Origin: Alitta virens
Lineage: Eukaryota; Annelida; Polychaeta; Phyllodocida; Nereididae
Direction of reading: 5' to 3'
DNA: 64,000 bases
NCBI GenBank assembly: GCA_932294295.1
Contig: OW028579.1
Span: 37,455,362 to 37,519,361, forward strand
Each line of letters begins with the position of its first letter. Positions within the stretch are counted from its first letter, which is position 1. The position numbers were made by a program, and so were the translations under genes. The notes under the pieces were generated by a model. That model made no database searches. It was not told the origin of the DNA and saw only the letters and a list, made by a program, of their open reading frames with translations. Shown here piece by piece: positions 53,318 to 64,000 of this stretch.

Positions 53318-53398
53318 GGTAGTGTGGCCGAGCGGTCTAAGGCGCTGGTTTTAGGCACCAGTCTCTCTGAGGCGTGGGTTCGAATCCCACCACTGTCA
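53318..53398 (+). tRNA. tRNA-Leu(TAG) copy 16
   Basis: C71T acceptor variant. Confidence 0.88.
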
Positions 53399-53679
53399 AA
53401 TGTTTTATAGCTAAAGCATTGCTCTGCACAGTATTGCTGGCTAGCTCCTGGTTACAGGCTATTGCAGAAGGTCTATTATTTTTAAAGCTGCACAAGATGT
53501 CACTTGAATTTTTGCCTTAAAACATAATCAGAAAGTTTTTGCCAAATTGCCAAGTCAGGCAGGTTGGGGTAATGCATTCAGACTCATCGGGTTATAGACA
53601 GGCATATCATAAAATGGCTATCTAGATTGTTGTTTTTGATTCTGAAAAAATTTGTGGCTGGAGAAAGACTAAAAACCAT

Positions 53680-53751
53680 TAGCAGAGCATGGTTTCGATC
53701 CACGGACCTCTGGGTTATGGGCCCAGCACGCTTCCACTGCGCCACTCTGCT
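53680..53751 (-). tRNA. tRNA-iMet(CAT) copy 44
   Basis: Consensus copy. Confidence 0.93.
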
Positions 53752-54026
53752 TGCACAGGGTGCAGTGTGAGGATGATGCAATGCATTCAGACTCATCAGG
53801 CATATTATACCATGGTTATCTAGATTGAAAAAAACTCTGAAGATGTCACTTAGATTTTTGCCTGAAAACATCCTCAGAAAGTTTTTGCCAAATTGCCAAG
53901 TCAGGCAGCTTGGTGTAATGCATTCAAATTCATCGGGTTATAGACAGGCATATCTTAAAATGGCTATCTAGATTGTTGTTTTTGATTCTGAAAAAACTTT
54001 GTGGCTGGAGAAAGACTAAAAACCAT

Positions 54027-54098
54027 TAGCAGAGCATGGTTTCGATCCACGGACCTCTGGGTTATGGGCCCAGCACGCTTCCACTGCGCCACTCTGCT
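54027..54098 (-). tRNA. tRNA-iMet(CAT) copy 45
   Basis: Consensus copy. Confidence 0.93.
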
Positions 54099-54434
54099 TG
54101 CACAGGGTGCAGTGTGAGGATGATGCAATGCATTCAGACTCATCAGGCATATTATACAATGGTTATCTAGATTGAAAAAAACTCTGAAAATATCAAACTG
54201 CTAAATTTGACAAAATTAAAAGTCGAGTCAATCTACCTAATTCAATGAAGACCCAAATCCATGAAAACCTGCAACATCAATCCGCAACTGCTCAATAGTA
54301 ATTTTTCACCATCATTGCTTGACTATGTACCAAGATAGAATAGATTCATTTATTTATCTGCCTTGGGTACCAGTTGTTTATTGGGGTTGAGGGGAATCAC
54401 GGAATTAGGTACACTGACACTATAGAATAAACAT

Positions 54435-54515
54435 GGTAGTGTGGCCGAGCGGTCTAAGGCGCTGGTTTTAGGCACCAGTCTCTCTGAGGCGTGGGTTCGA
54501 ATCCCACCACTGCCA
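54435..54515 (+). tRNA. tRNA-Leu(TAG) copy 17
   Basis: Consensus copy. Confidence 0.93.
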
Positions 54516-54803
54516 AATGTTTTATAGCTAAAGCATTGCTCTGCACAGTATTGCTGGCTAGCTCCTGGTTACAGGCTATTGCAGAAGGTCTATTATTTTT
54601 AAAGCTAACACTGCACAAGATGTCACTTGAATTTTTGCCTGAAAACATAATCAGAAAGTTTTTGCCAAATTGCCAAGTCAGGCAGGTTGGGGTAATGCAT
54701 TCAGACTCATCGGGTTATAGACAGGCATATTATAAAATGGTTATCTAGATTGTCGTCTTTCATTCTGAGAAAACTTTGTGGCTGGAGAAAGACTAAAAAC
54801 CAT

Positions 54804-54875
54804 TAGCAGAGCATGGTTTCGATCCACGGACCTCTGGGTTATGGGCCCAGCACGCTTCCACTGCGCCACTCTGCT
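54804..54875 (-). tRNA. tRNA-iMet(CAT) copy 46
   Basis: Consensus copy. Confidence 0.93.
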
Positions 54876-55150
54876 TGCACAGGGTGCAGTGTGAGGATGA
54901 TGCAATGCATTCAGACTCATCAGGCATATTATACCATGGTTATCTAGATTGAAAAAAACTCTGAAGATGTCACTTAAATTTTTGCCTGAAAACATCCTCA
55001 GAAAGTTTTTGCCAAATTGCCAAGTCAGGCAGCTTGGGGTAATGCATTCAAATTCATCGGGTTATAGACAGGCATATCATAAAATGGCTATCTAGATTGT
55101 TGTTTTTGATTCTGAAAAAACTTTGTGGCTGGAGAAAGACTAAAAACCAT

Positions 55151-55222
55151 TAGCAGAGCATGGTTTCGATCCACGGACCTCTGGGTTATGGGCCCAGCAC
55201 GCTTCCACTGCGCCACTCTGCT
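55151..55222 (-). tRNA. tRNA-iMet(CAT) copy 47
   Basis: Consensus copy. Confidence 0.93.
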
Positions 55223-55497
55223 TGCACAGGGTGCAGTGTGAGGATGATGCAATGCATTCAGACTCATCAGGCATATTATACCATGGTTATCTAGATTGAA
55301 AAAAACTCTGAAGATGTCACTTAAATGTTTGCCTGAAAACATCCTCAGAAAGTTTTTGCCAAATTGCCAAGTCAGGCAGCTTGGGGTAATGCATTCAAAT
55401 TCATCGGGTTATAGACAGGCATATCATAAAATGGCTATCTAGATTGTTGTTTTTGATTCTGAAAAAACTTTGTGGCTGGAGAAAGACTAAAAACCAT

Positions 55498-55569
55498 TAG
55501 CAGAGCATGGTTTCGATCCAAGGACCTCTGGGTTATGGGCCCAGCACGCTTCCACTGCGCCACTCTGCT
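55498..55569 (-). tRNA. tRNA-iMet(CAT) copy 48
   Basis: G to T in the T-stem (GTCCTTGG). Confidence 0.86.
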
Positions 55570-55844
55570 TGCACAGGGTGCAGTGTGAGGATGATGCAAT
55601 GCATTCAGACTCATCAGGCATATTATACCATGGTTATCTAGATTGAAAAAAACTCTGAAGATGTCACTTAAATTTTTGCCTGAAAACATCCTCAGAAAGT
55701 TTTTGCCAAATTGCCAAGTCAGGCAGCTTGGTGTAATGCATTCAAATTCATCGGGTTATAGACAGGCATATCTTAAAATGGCTATCTAGATTGTTGTTTT
55801 TGATTCTGAAAAAACTTTGTGGCTGGAGAAAGACTAAAAACCAT

Positions 55845-55916
55845 TAGCAGAGCATGGTTTCGATCCACGGACCTCTGGGTTATGGGCCCAGCACGCTTCC
55901 ACTGCGCCACTCTGCT
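55845..55916 (-). tRNA. tRNA-iMet(CAT) copy 49
   Basis: Consensus copy. Confidence 0.93.
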
Positions 55917-56252
55917 TGCACAGGGTGCAGTGTGAGGATGATGCAATGCATTCAGACTCATCAGGCATATTATACAATGGTTATCTAGATTGAAAAAAAC
56001 TCTGAAAATATCAAACTGCTAAATTTGACAAAATTAAAAGTAGAGTCAATCTACCTAATTCAATGAAGACCCAAATCCATGAAAACCTGCAACATCAATC
56101 CGCAACTGCTCAATAGTAATTTTTCACCATCATTGCTTGACTATGTACCAAGATAGAATAGATTCATTTATTTATCTGCCTTGGGTACCAGTTGTTTATT
56201 GGGGTTGAGGGGAATCACGGAATTAGGTACACTGACACTATAGAATAAACAT

Positions 56253-56333
56253 GGTAGTGTGGCCGAGCGGTCTAAGGCGCTGGTTTTAGGCACCAGTCTC
56301 TCTGAGGCGTGGGTTCGAATCCCACCACTGCCA
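56253..56333 (+). tRNA. tRNA-Leu(TAG) copy 18
   Basis: Consensus copy. Confidence 0.93.
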
Positions 56334-56621
56334 AATGTTTTATAGCTAAAGCATTGCTCTGCACAGTATTGCTGGCTAGCTCCTGGTTACAGGCTATTGC
56401 AGAAGGTCTATTATTTTTAAAGCTAACACTGCACAAGATGTCACTTGAATTTTTGCCTGAAAACATAATCAGAAAGTTTTTGCCAAATTGCCAAGTCAGG
56501 CAGGTTGGGGTAATGCAGTCAGAATCATCGGGTTATAGACAGGCATATTATAAAATGGTTATCTAGATTGTCGTCTTTCATTCTGAAAAAACTTTGTGGC
56601 TGGAGAAAGACTAAAAACCAT

Positions 56622-56693
56622 TAGCAGAGCATGGTTTCGATCCACGGACCTCTGGGTTATGGGCCCAGCACGCTTCCACTGCGCCACTCTGCT
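56622..56693 (-). tRNA. tRNA-iMet(CAT) copy 50
   Basis: Consensus copy. Confidence 0.93.
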
Positions 56694-56968
56694 TGCACAG
56701 GGTGCAGTGTGAGGATGATGCAATGCATTCAGACTCATCAGGCATATTATACCATGGTTATCTAGATTGAAAAAAACTCTGAAGATGTCACTTAAATTTT
56801 TGCCTGAAAACATCCTCAGAAAGTTTTTGCCAAATTGCCAAGTCAGGCAGCTTGGGGTAATGCATTCAAATTCATCGGGTTATAGACAGGCATATCATAA
56901 AATGGCTATCTAGATTGTTGTTTTTGATTCTGAAAAAACTTTGTGGCTGGAGAAAGACTAAAAACCAT

Positions 56969-57040
56969 TAGCAGATCATGGTTTCGATCCACGGACCTCT
57001 GGGTTATGGGCCCAGCACGCTTCCACTGCGCCATTCTGCT
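56969..57040 (-). tRNA. tRNA-iMet(CAT) copy 51
   Basis: Both members of the 7-66 acceptor pair are changed (G7A, C66A), leaving a mismatch. Probably weakened. Confidence 0.78.
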
Positions 57041-57315
57041 TGCACAGGGTGCAGTGTGAGGATGATGCAATGCATTCAGACTAATCAGGCATATTATACC
57101 ATGGTTATCTAGATTGAAAAAAACTCTGAAGATGTCACTTAAATTTTAGCCAGAAAACATCCTCAGAAAGTTTTTGCCAAATTGCCAAGTCAGGCAGCTT
57201 GGGGTAATGCATTCAAATTCATCGGGTTATAGACAGGCATATCATAAAATGGCTATCTAGATTGTCGTTTTTGATTCTGAAAAAACTTTGTGGCTGGAGA
57301 AAGACTAAAAACCGT

Positions 57316-57387
57316 TAGCAGAGCATGGTTTCGATCCACGGACCTCTGGGTTATGGGCCCAGCACGCTTCCACTGCGCCACTCTGCT
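57316..57387 (-). tRNA. tRNA-iMet(CAT) copy 52
   Basis: Consensus copy. Confidence 0.93.
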
Positions 57388-57724
57388 TGCACAGGGTGCA
57401 GTGTGAGGATGATGCAATGCATTCAGACTCATCAGGCATATTATACCATGGTTATATAGATTGCAAAAAAACTCTGAAAATATCAAACTGCTAAATTTGA
57501 CAAAATTAAAAGTAGAGTCAATCTACCTAATTCCATGAAGACCCAAATCCATGAAAAGCTGCAACATCAATCCGCAACTGCTCAATAGTAATTTTTCACC
57601 ATCATTGCTTGACTATGTACCAAGATAGAATAGATTCATTTATTTATCTGCCTTGGGCACCAGTGGTTTATTGGGGATGAGGGGAATCACGGAATTAGGT
57701 ACACTGACACTATAAAATAAACAT

Positions 57725-57805
57725 GGTAGTGTGGCCGAGCGGTCTAAGGTGCTGGTTTTAGGCACCAGTCTCTCTGAGGCGTGGGTTCGAATCCCACCAC
57801 TGCCA
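57725..57805 (+). tRNA. tRNA-Leu(TAG) copy 19
   Basis: AAGGTGCT and TTTC terminator variant. Confidence 0.88.
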
Positions 57806-58087
57806 AATGTTTCATATCTAAAGCATTGCTCTGCACAGTATTGCTGGCTAGCTCCTGGTTACAGGCTGTTGCAGAAGGTCTATTATTTTTAAAGCTGCAC
57901 AAGATGTCACTTGAATTTTTGCCTGAAAACATAATCAGAAAGTTTTTGCCAAATTGCCAAGTCAGGCAGGTTGGGGTAATGCATTCAGACTCATCGGGTT
58001 ATAGACAGGCATATTATAAAATGGTTATCTAGATTGTCGTCTTTCATACTGAGAAAACTTTGTGGCTGGAGAAAGACTAAAAACCAT

Positions 58088-58159
58088 TAGCAGAGCATGG
58101 TTTCGATCCACGGACCTCTGGGTTATGGGCCCAGCACGCTTCCACTGCGCCACTCTGCT
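58088..58159 (-). tRNA. tRNA-iMet(CAT) copy 53
   Basis: Consensus gene with the GTGTTAGG 5' flank. Confidence 0.93.
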
Positions 58160-58434
58160 TGCACAGGGTGCAGTGTTAGGATGATGCAATGCATTCAGAC
58201 TCATCAGGCATATTATACCATGGTTATCTAGATTGAAAAAAACTCTGAAGATGTCACTTAAATTTTAGCCAGAAAACATCCTCAGAAAGTTTTTGCCAAA
58301 TTGCCAAGTCAGGCAGCTTGGGGTAATGCATTCAAATTCATCGGGTTATAGACAGGCATATCATAAAATGGCTATCTAGATTGTCGTTTTTGATTCTGAA
58401 AAAACTTTGTGGCTGGAGAAAGACTAAAAACCGT

Positions 58435-58506
58435 TAGCAGAGCATGGTTTCGATCCACGGACCTCTGGGTTATGGGCCCAGCACGCTTCCACTGCGCCAC
58501 TCTGCT
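58435..58506 (-). tRNA. tRNA-iMet(CAT) copy 54
   Basis: Consensus copy. Confidence 0.93.
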
Positions 58507-58843
58507 TGCACAGGGTGCAGTGTGAGGATGATGCAATGCATTCAGACTCATCAGGCATATTATACCATGGTTATCTAGATTGCAAAAAAACTCTGAAAAT
58601 ATCAAACAGCTAAATTTGACAAAATTAAAAGTAGAGTCAATCTACCTAAATCCATGAAGACCCAAATCCATGAAAAGCTGCAACATCAATCCGCAACTGC
58701 TCAATAGTAATTTTTCACCATCATTGCTTGACTATGTACCAAGATAGAATAGATTCATTTATTTATCTGCCTTGGGCACCAGTGGTTTATTGGGGATGAG
58801 GGGAATCACGGAATTAGGTACACTGACACTATAAAATAAACAT

Positions 58844-58924
58844 GGTAGTGTGGCCGAGCGGTCTAAGGCGCTGGTTTTAGGCACCAGTCTCTCTGAGGCG
58901 TGGGTTCGAATCCCACCACTGTCA
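58844..58924 (+). tRNA. tRNA-Leu(TAG) copy 20
   Basis: C71T acceptor variant. Confidence 0.88.
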
Positions 58925-59205
58925 AATGTTTTATAGCTAAAGCATTGCTCTGCACAGTATTGCTGGCTAGCTCCTGGTTACAGGCTATTGCAGAAGGTCT
59001 ATTATTTTTAAAGCTGCACAAGATGTCACTTGAATTTTTGCCTTAAAACATAATCAGAAAGTTTTTGCCAAATTGCCAAGTCAGGCAGGTTGGGGTAATG
59101 CATTCAGACTCATCGGGTTATAGACAGGCATATCATAAAATGGCTATCTAGATTGTTGTTTTTGATTCTGAAAAAATTTGTGGCTGGAGAAAGACTAAAA
59201 ACCAT

Positions 59206-59277
59206 TAGCAGAGCATGGTTTCGATCCACGGACCTCTGGGTTATGGGCCCAGCACGCTTCCACTGCGCCACTCTGCT
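59206..59277 (-). tRNA. tRNA-iMet(CAT) copy 55
   Basis: Consensus copy. Confidence 0.93.
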
Positions 59278-59552
59278 TGCACAGGGTGCAGTGTGAGGAT
59301 GATGCAATGCATTCAGACTCATCAGGCATATTATACCATGGTTATCTAGATTGAAAAAAACTCTGAAGATGTCACTTAGATTTTTGCCTGAAAACATCCT
59401 CAGAAAGTTTTTGCCAAATTGCCAAGTCAGGCAGCTTGGTGTAATGCATTCAAATTCATCGGGTTATAGACAGACATATCTTAAAATGGCTATCTAGATT
59501 GTTGTTTTTGATTCTGAAAAAACTTTGTGGCTGGAGAAAGACTAAAAACCAT

Positions 59553-59624
59553 TAGCAGAGCATGGTTTCGATCCACGGACCTCTGGGTTATGGGCCCAGC
59601 ACGCTTCCACTGCGCCACTCTGCT
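59553..59624 (-). tRNA. tRNA-iMet(CAT) copy 56
   Basis: Consensus copy. Confidence 0.93.
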
Positions 59625-59960
59625 TGCACAGGGTGCAGTGTGAGGATGATGCAATGCATTCAGACTCATCAGGCATATTATACAATGGTTATCTAGATTG
59701 AAAAAAACTCTGAAAATATCAAACTGCTAAATTTGACAAAATTAAAAGTCGAGTCAATCTACCTAATTCAATGAAGACCCAAATCCATGAAAACCTGCAA
59801 CATCAATCCGCAACTGCTCAATAGTAATTTTTCACCATCATTGCTTGACTATGTACCAAGATAGAATAGATTCATTTATTTATCTGCCTTGGGTACCAGT
59901 TGTTTATTGGGGTTGAGGGGAATCACGGAATTAGGTACACTGACACTATAGAATAAACAT

Positions 59961-60041
59961 GGTAGTGTGGCCGAGCGGTCTAAGGCGCTGGTTTTAGGCA
60001 CCAGTCTCTCTGAGGCGTGGGTTCGAATCCCACCACTGCCA
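59961..60041 (+). tRNA. tRNA-Leu(TAG) copy 21
   Basis: Consensus copy. Confidence 0.93.
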
Positions 60042-60329
60042 AATGTTTTATAGCTAAAGCATTGCTCTGCACAGTATTGCTGGCTAGCTCCTGGTTACAG
60101 GCTATTGCAGAAGGTCTATTATTTTTAAAGCTAACACTGCACAAGATGTCACTTGAATTTTTGCCTGAAAACATAATCAGAAAGTTTTTGCCAAATTGCC
60201 AAGTCAGGCAGGTTGGGGTAATGCATTCAGACTCATCGGGTTATAGACAGGCATATTATAAAATGGTTATCTAGATTGTCGTCTTTCATTCTGAGAAAAC
60301 TTTGTGGCTGGAGAAAGACTAAAAACCAT

Positions 60330-60401
60330 TAGCAGAGCATGGTTTCGATCCACGGACCTCTGGGTTATGGGCCCAGCACGCTTCCACTGCGCCACTCTGC
60401 T
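60330..60401 (-). tRNA. tRNA-iMet(CAT) copy 57
   Basis: Consensus copy. Confidence 0.93.
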
Positions 60402-60676
60402 TGCACAGGGTGCAGTGTGAGGATGATGCAATGCATTCAGACTCATCAGGCATATTATACCATGGTTATCTAGATTGAAAAAAACTCTGAAGATGTCACT
60501 TAAATTTTTGCCTGAAAACATCCTCAGAAAGTTTTTGCCAAATTGCCAAGTCAGGCAGCTTGGGGTAATGCATTCAAATTCATCGGGTTATAGACAGGCA
60601 TATCATAAAATGGCTATCTAGATTGTTGTTTTTGATTCTGAAAAAACTTTGTGGCTGGAGAAAGACTAAAAACCAT

Positions 60677-60748
60677 TAGCAGAGCATGGTTTCGATCCAC
60701 GGACCTCTGGGTTATGGGCCCAGCACGCTTCCACTGCGCCACTCTGCT
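60677..60748 (-). tRNA. tRNA-iMet(CAT) copy 58
   Basis: Consensus gene; one base changed in the 5' flank. Confidence 0.93.
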
Positions 60749-61023
60749 TGCACAGGGTGCCGTGTGAGGATGATGCAATGCATTCAGACTCATCAGGCAT
60801 ATTATACCATGGTTATCTAGATTGAAAAAAACTCTGAAGATGTCACTTAAATGTTTGCCTGAAAACATCCTCAGAAAGTTTTTGCCAAATTGCCAAGTCA
60901 GGCAGCTTGGGGTAATGCATTCAAATTCATCGGGTTATAGACAGGCATATCATAAAATGGCTATCTAGATTGTTGTTTTTGATTCTGAAAAAACTTTGTG
61001 GCTGGAGAAAGACTAAAAACCAT

Positions 61024-61095
61024 TAGCAGAGCATGGTTTCGATCCAAGGACCTCTGGGTTATGGGCCCAGCACGCTTCCACTGCGCCACTCTGCT
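61024..61095 (-). tRNA. tRNA-iMet(CAT) copy 59
   Basis: Same T-stem G to T as copy 48. Confidence 0.86.
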
Positions 61096-61370
61096 TGCAC
61101 AGGGTGCAGTGTGAGGATGATGCAATGCATTCAGACTCATCAGGCATATTATACCATGGTTATCTAGATTGAAAAAAACTCTGAAGATGTCACTTAAATT
61201 TTTGCCTGAAAACATCCTCAGAAAGTTTTTGCCAAATTGCCAAGTCAGGCAGCTTGGTGTAATGCATTCAAATTCATCGGGTTATAGACAGGCATATCTT
61301 AAAATGGCTATCTAGATTGTTGTTTTTGATTCTGAAAAAACTTTGTGGCTGGAGAAAGACTAAAAACCAT

Positions 61371-61442
61371 TAGCAGAGCATGGTTTCGATCCACGGACCT
61401 CTGGGTTATGGGCCCAGCACGCTTCCACTGCGCCACTCTGCT
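61371..61442 (-). tRNA. tRNA-iMet(CAT) copy 60
   Basis: Consensus copy. Confidence 0.93.
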
Positions 61443-61778
61443 TGCACAGGGTGCAGTGTGAGGATGATGCAATGCATTCAGACTCATCAGGCATATTATA
61501 CAATGGTTATCTAGATTGAAAAAAACTCTGAAAATATCAAACTGCTAAATTTGACAAAATTAAAAGTAGAGTCAATCTACCTAATTCAATGAAGACCCAA
61601 ATCCATGAAAACCTGCAACATCAATCCGCAACTGCTCAATAGTAATTTTTCACCATCATTGCTTGACTATGTACCAAGATAGAATAGATTCATTTATTTA
61701 TCTGCCTTGGGTACCAGTTGTTTATTGGGGTTGAGGGGAATCACGGAATTAGGTACACTGACACTATAGAATAAACAT

Positions 61779-61859
61779 GGTAGTGTGGCCGAGCGGTCTA
61801 AGGCGCTGGTTTTAGGCACCAGTCTCTCTGAGGCGTGGGTTCGAATCCCACCACTGCCA
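61779..61859 (+). tRNA. tRNA-Leu(TAG) copy 22
   Basis: Consensus copy. Confidence 0.93.
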
Positions 61860-62147
61860 AATGTTTTATAGCTAAAGCATTGCTCTGCACAGTATTGCTG
61901 GCTAGCTCCTGGTTACAGGCTATTGCAGAAGGTCTATTATTTTTAAAGCTAACACTGCACAAGATGTCACTTGAATTTTTGCCTGAAAACATAATCAGAA
62001 AGTTTTTGCCAAATTGCCAAGTCAGGCAGGTTGGGGTAATGCAGTCAGAATCATCGGGTTATAGACAGGCATATTATAAAATGGTTATCTAGATTGTCGT
62101 CTTTCATTCTGAAAAAACTTTGTGGCTGGAGAAAGACTAAAAACCAT

Positions 62148-62219
62148 TAGCAGAGCATGGTTTCGATCCACGGACCTCTGGGTTATGGGCCCAGCACGCT
62201 TCCACTGCGCCACTCTGCT
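62148..62219 (-). tRNA. tRNA-iMet(CAT) copy 61
   Basis: Consensus copy. Confidence 0.93.
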
Positions 62220-62494
62220 TGCACAGGGTGCAGTGTGAGGATGATGCAATGCATTCAGACTCATCAGGCATATTATACCATGGTTATCTAGATTGAAAAA
62301 AACTCTGAAGATGTCACTTAAATTTTTGCCTGAAAACATCCTCAGAAAGTTTTTGCCAAATTGCCAAGTCAGGCAGCTTGGGGTAATGCATTCAAATTCA
62401 TCGGGTTATAGACAGGCATATCATAAAATGGCTATCTAGATTGTTGTTTTTGATTCTGAAAAAACTTTGTGGCTGGAGAAAGACTAAAAACCAA

Positions 62495-62566
62495 TAGCAG
62501 ATCATGGTTTCGATCCACGGACCTCTGGGTTATGGGCCCAGCACGCTTCCACTGCGCCACTCTGCT
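62495..62566 (-). tRNA. tRNA-iMet(CAT) copy 62
   Basis: C66A as in copy 51 but G7 kept, leaving a G-A mismatch. Confidence 0.8.
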
Positions 62567-62841
62567 TGCACAGGGTGCAGTGTGAGGATGATGCAATGCA
62601 TTCAGACTCATCAGGCATATTATACCATGGTTATCTAGATTGAAAAAAACTCTGAAGATGTCACTTAAATGTTTGCCTGAAAACATCCTCAGAAAGTTTT
62701 TGCCAAATTGCCAAGTCAGGCAGCTTGGGGTAATGCATTCAAATTCATCGGGTTATAGACAGGCATATCATAAAATGGCTATCTAGATTGTTGTTTTTGA
62801 TTCTGAAAAAACTTTGTGGCTGGAGAAAGACTAAAAACCAT

Positions 62842-62913
62842 TAGCAGAGCATGGTTTCGATCCAAGGACCTCTGGGTTATGGGCCCAGCACGCTTCCACT
62901 GCGCCACTCTGCT
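62842..62913 (-). tRNA. tRNA-iMet(CAT) copy 63
   Basis: T-stem G to T as in copies 48 and 59. Confidence 0.86.
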
Positions 62914-63246
62914 TGCACAGGGTGCAGTGTGAGGATGATGCAATGCATTCAGACTCATCAGGCATATTATACAATGGTTATCTAGATTGAAAAAAACTCT
63001 GAAAATATCAAACTGCTAAATTTGACAAAATTAAAAGTAGAGTCAATCTACCTAATTCCATGAAGACCCAAATCCATGAAAACCTGCAACATCAATCCGC
63101 AACTGCTCAATAGTAATTTTTCACCATCATTGCTTGACTATGTACCAAGATAGAATAGATTCATTTATTTATCTGCCTTGGGTACCAGTTTATTGGGGTT
63201 GAGGGGAATCACGGAATAAGGGACACTGACACTGTAGAATAAACAT

Positions 63247-63327
63247 GGTAGTGTGGCTGAGCGGTCTAAGGTGCTGGTTTTAGGCACCAGTCTCTCTGAG
63301 GCGTGGGTTCGAATCCCACCACTGACA
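63247..63327 (+). tRNA. tRNA-Leu(TAG) copy 23
   Basis: Three changes: GGCCGAG to GGCTGAG in the A box, AAGGTGCT, and C71A. Likely impaired; it retains TTTT. Confidence 0.8.
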
Positions 63328-63619
63328 AATGTTTTATAGCTAAATCATTGCTCTGCACAGTATTGCTGGCTAGCTCCTGGTTACAGGCTATTGCAGAAGG
63401 TCTATTATTTTTAAAGCTAACACTGCACACACAAGATGTCACTTGAATTTTTGCCTGAAAACATAATCAGAAAGTTTTTGCCAAATTGCCAAGTCAGGCA
63501 GGTTGGGGTAATGCATTCAGACTCATCGGGTTATAGACAGGCATATTATAAAATGGTTATCTAGATTGTCGTCTTTCATTCTGAGAAAACTTTGTGGCTG
63601 GAGAAAGACTAAAAACCAT

Positions 63620-63691
63620 TAGCAGAGCATGGTTTCGATCCACGGACCTCTGGGTTATGGGCCCAGCACGCTTCCACTGCGCCACTCTGCT
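63620..63691 (-). tRNA. tRNA-iMet(CAT) copy 64
   Basis: Consensus copy. Confidence 0.93.
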
Positions 63692-63966
63692 TGCACAGGG
63701 TGCAGTGTGAGGATGATGCAATGCATTCAGACTCATCAGGCATATTATACCATGGTTATCTAGATTGAAAAAAACTCTGAAGATGTCACTTAAATTTTTG
63801 CCTGAAAACATCCTCAGAAAGTTTTTGCCAAATTGCCAAGTCAGGCAGCTTGGGGTAATGCATTCAAATTCATCGGGTTATAGACAGGCATATCATAAAA
63901 TGGCTATCTAGATTGTTGTTTTTGATTCTGAAAAAACTTTGTGGCTCGAGAAAGACTAAAAACCAT

Positions 63967-64000
63967 TAACAGAGCATGGTTTCGATCCACGGACCTCTGG
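63967..64000 (-). tRNA. tRNA-iMet(CAT) copy 65, cut by window end
   Basis: Only the 3' part is present. C71T gives a G-U pair at the acceptor. Confidence 0.85.

Larger units (their letters stand above)
52390..57080. repeat. Segmental duplication within array, copy C
   Basis: About 4.7 kb recurs at offset 5,526 (57916-62606). Gene spacings are identical, and rare variants are shared: the iMet copies at 56969/62495 with C66A, 55498/61024 with the T-stem change, and the Leu copies at 53318/58844 with C71T. Confidence 0.8.
57916..62606. repeat. Segmental duplication within array, copy D
   Basis: Partner of 52390-57080. Confidence 0.8.
31985..64000. repeat. Tandem initiator-tRNA-Met / tRNA-Leu array
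   Basis: At least 32 kb, continuing past the window. The base unit is about 347 bp with one iMet gene on the minus strand. A variant of about 772 bp also carries a tRNA-Leu(TAG) on the plus strand. Distances between successive Leu genes fall in steps of about 772, 1119, 1466 and 1790-1818 bp, meaning 1-4 iMet genes per Leu gene. The iMet genes show initiator hallmarks: A1-U72 pair, three G-C pairs flanking CCCATAA, and T-loop ATCGAAA. Their 3' flank reads GGTTTTTAG (T-run terminator). Leu genes have T-loop TTCGAAT, loop TTTAGGC (anticodon TAG) and mostly a following TGTTTTATAG terminator. By eye 52 of 65 iMet and 8 of 23 Leu copies match consensus. Confidence 0.97.

Noticed and set aside
32061..63811. 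Dozens of 62-95-codon open frames repeated on both strands of the tRNA array
   Set aside because: They are translations of the tRNA genes and their spacers, recurring only because the units repeat. Many open at GTG rather than ATG.
31985..64000. Regularly spaced repeats suggestive of a CRISPR array
   Set aside because: The repeated element folds as tRNA and spacers are also repeated; eukaryotic context.

Overview
The window is animal nuclear DNA, probably from a marine invertebrate. The evidence is eukaryotic tRNA genes with internal A/B boxes and T-run terminators, degenerate LINE and hAT-like elements, spliced genes, pentanucleotide satellite DNA, and one integrated Maverick/Polinton. The species cannot be fixed from the sequence alone.

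Layout. (1) 0.3-1.5 kb: satellite of TCTTA/TCTTG pentamers. (2) 1.6-10.5 kb: AT-rich intergenic DNA with a truncated LINE 3' end, a short hAT-like MITE, a tRNA-Glu(CTC) gene, and a tRNA-Lys(TTT) gene with a 22-nt intron. (3) 10,499-28,906: a complete 18.4-kb Polinton flanked by a perfect 6-bp target duplication (TCTGGC). Its terminal inverted repeats are about 2,966 bp and nearly identical. (4) 28.9-32.0 kb: unremarkable AT-rich DNA. (5) 32.0 kb to the window edge: a tRNA array with 65 copies (last one cut) of initiator tRNA-Met(CAT) on the minus strand and 23 copies of tRNA-Leu(TAG) on the plus strand.

The Polinton carries the hallmark set: protein-primed-type DNA polymerase B, retroviral-type integrase with a C-terminal chromodomain, FtsK/HerA-type packaging ATPase, adenain-like protease, a probable double-jelly-roll major capsid protein and a probable penton/minor capsid protein. 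The morphogenesis genes form a compact minus-strand cluster (28.4 to 21.4 kb) with several ATGA start/stop overlaps. The long inverted repeats contain whole genes, so the PC4-like gene, the ATPase and a small membrane-protein gene are each present twice. The left inverted repeat also runs into the polymerase gene. The polymerase has lost everything upstream of about 50 residues before motif A, including the exonuclease, and is fused in frame to 94 residues of a different Polinton gene that is intact on the right.

Between the polymerase and the capsid cluster (15.5-21 kb) lies an accessory island of probable host-interaction genes: a three-exon membrane protein, a CARD-only protein overlapping an unknown protein, a two-exon LRRNT-like type I membrane protein with an acidic stalk, and a RING-finger protein. 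Both spliced genes were inferred from GT-AG sites that keep the frame.

The tRNA array has nested structure. A roughly 347-bp iMet monomer is the base unit. A roughly 425-bp Leu cassette sits inside some monomers, giving 772-bp units, and 1-4 iMet genes separate successive Leu genes. Multi-kilobase blocks are duplicated again, and variants concentrate at the left edge.
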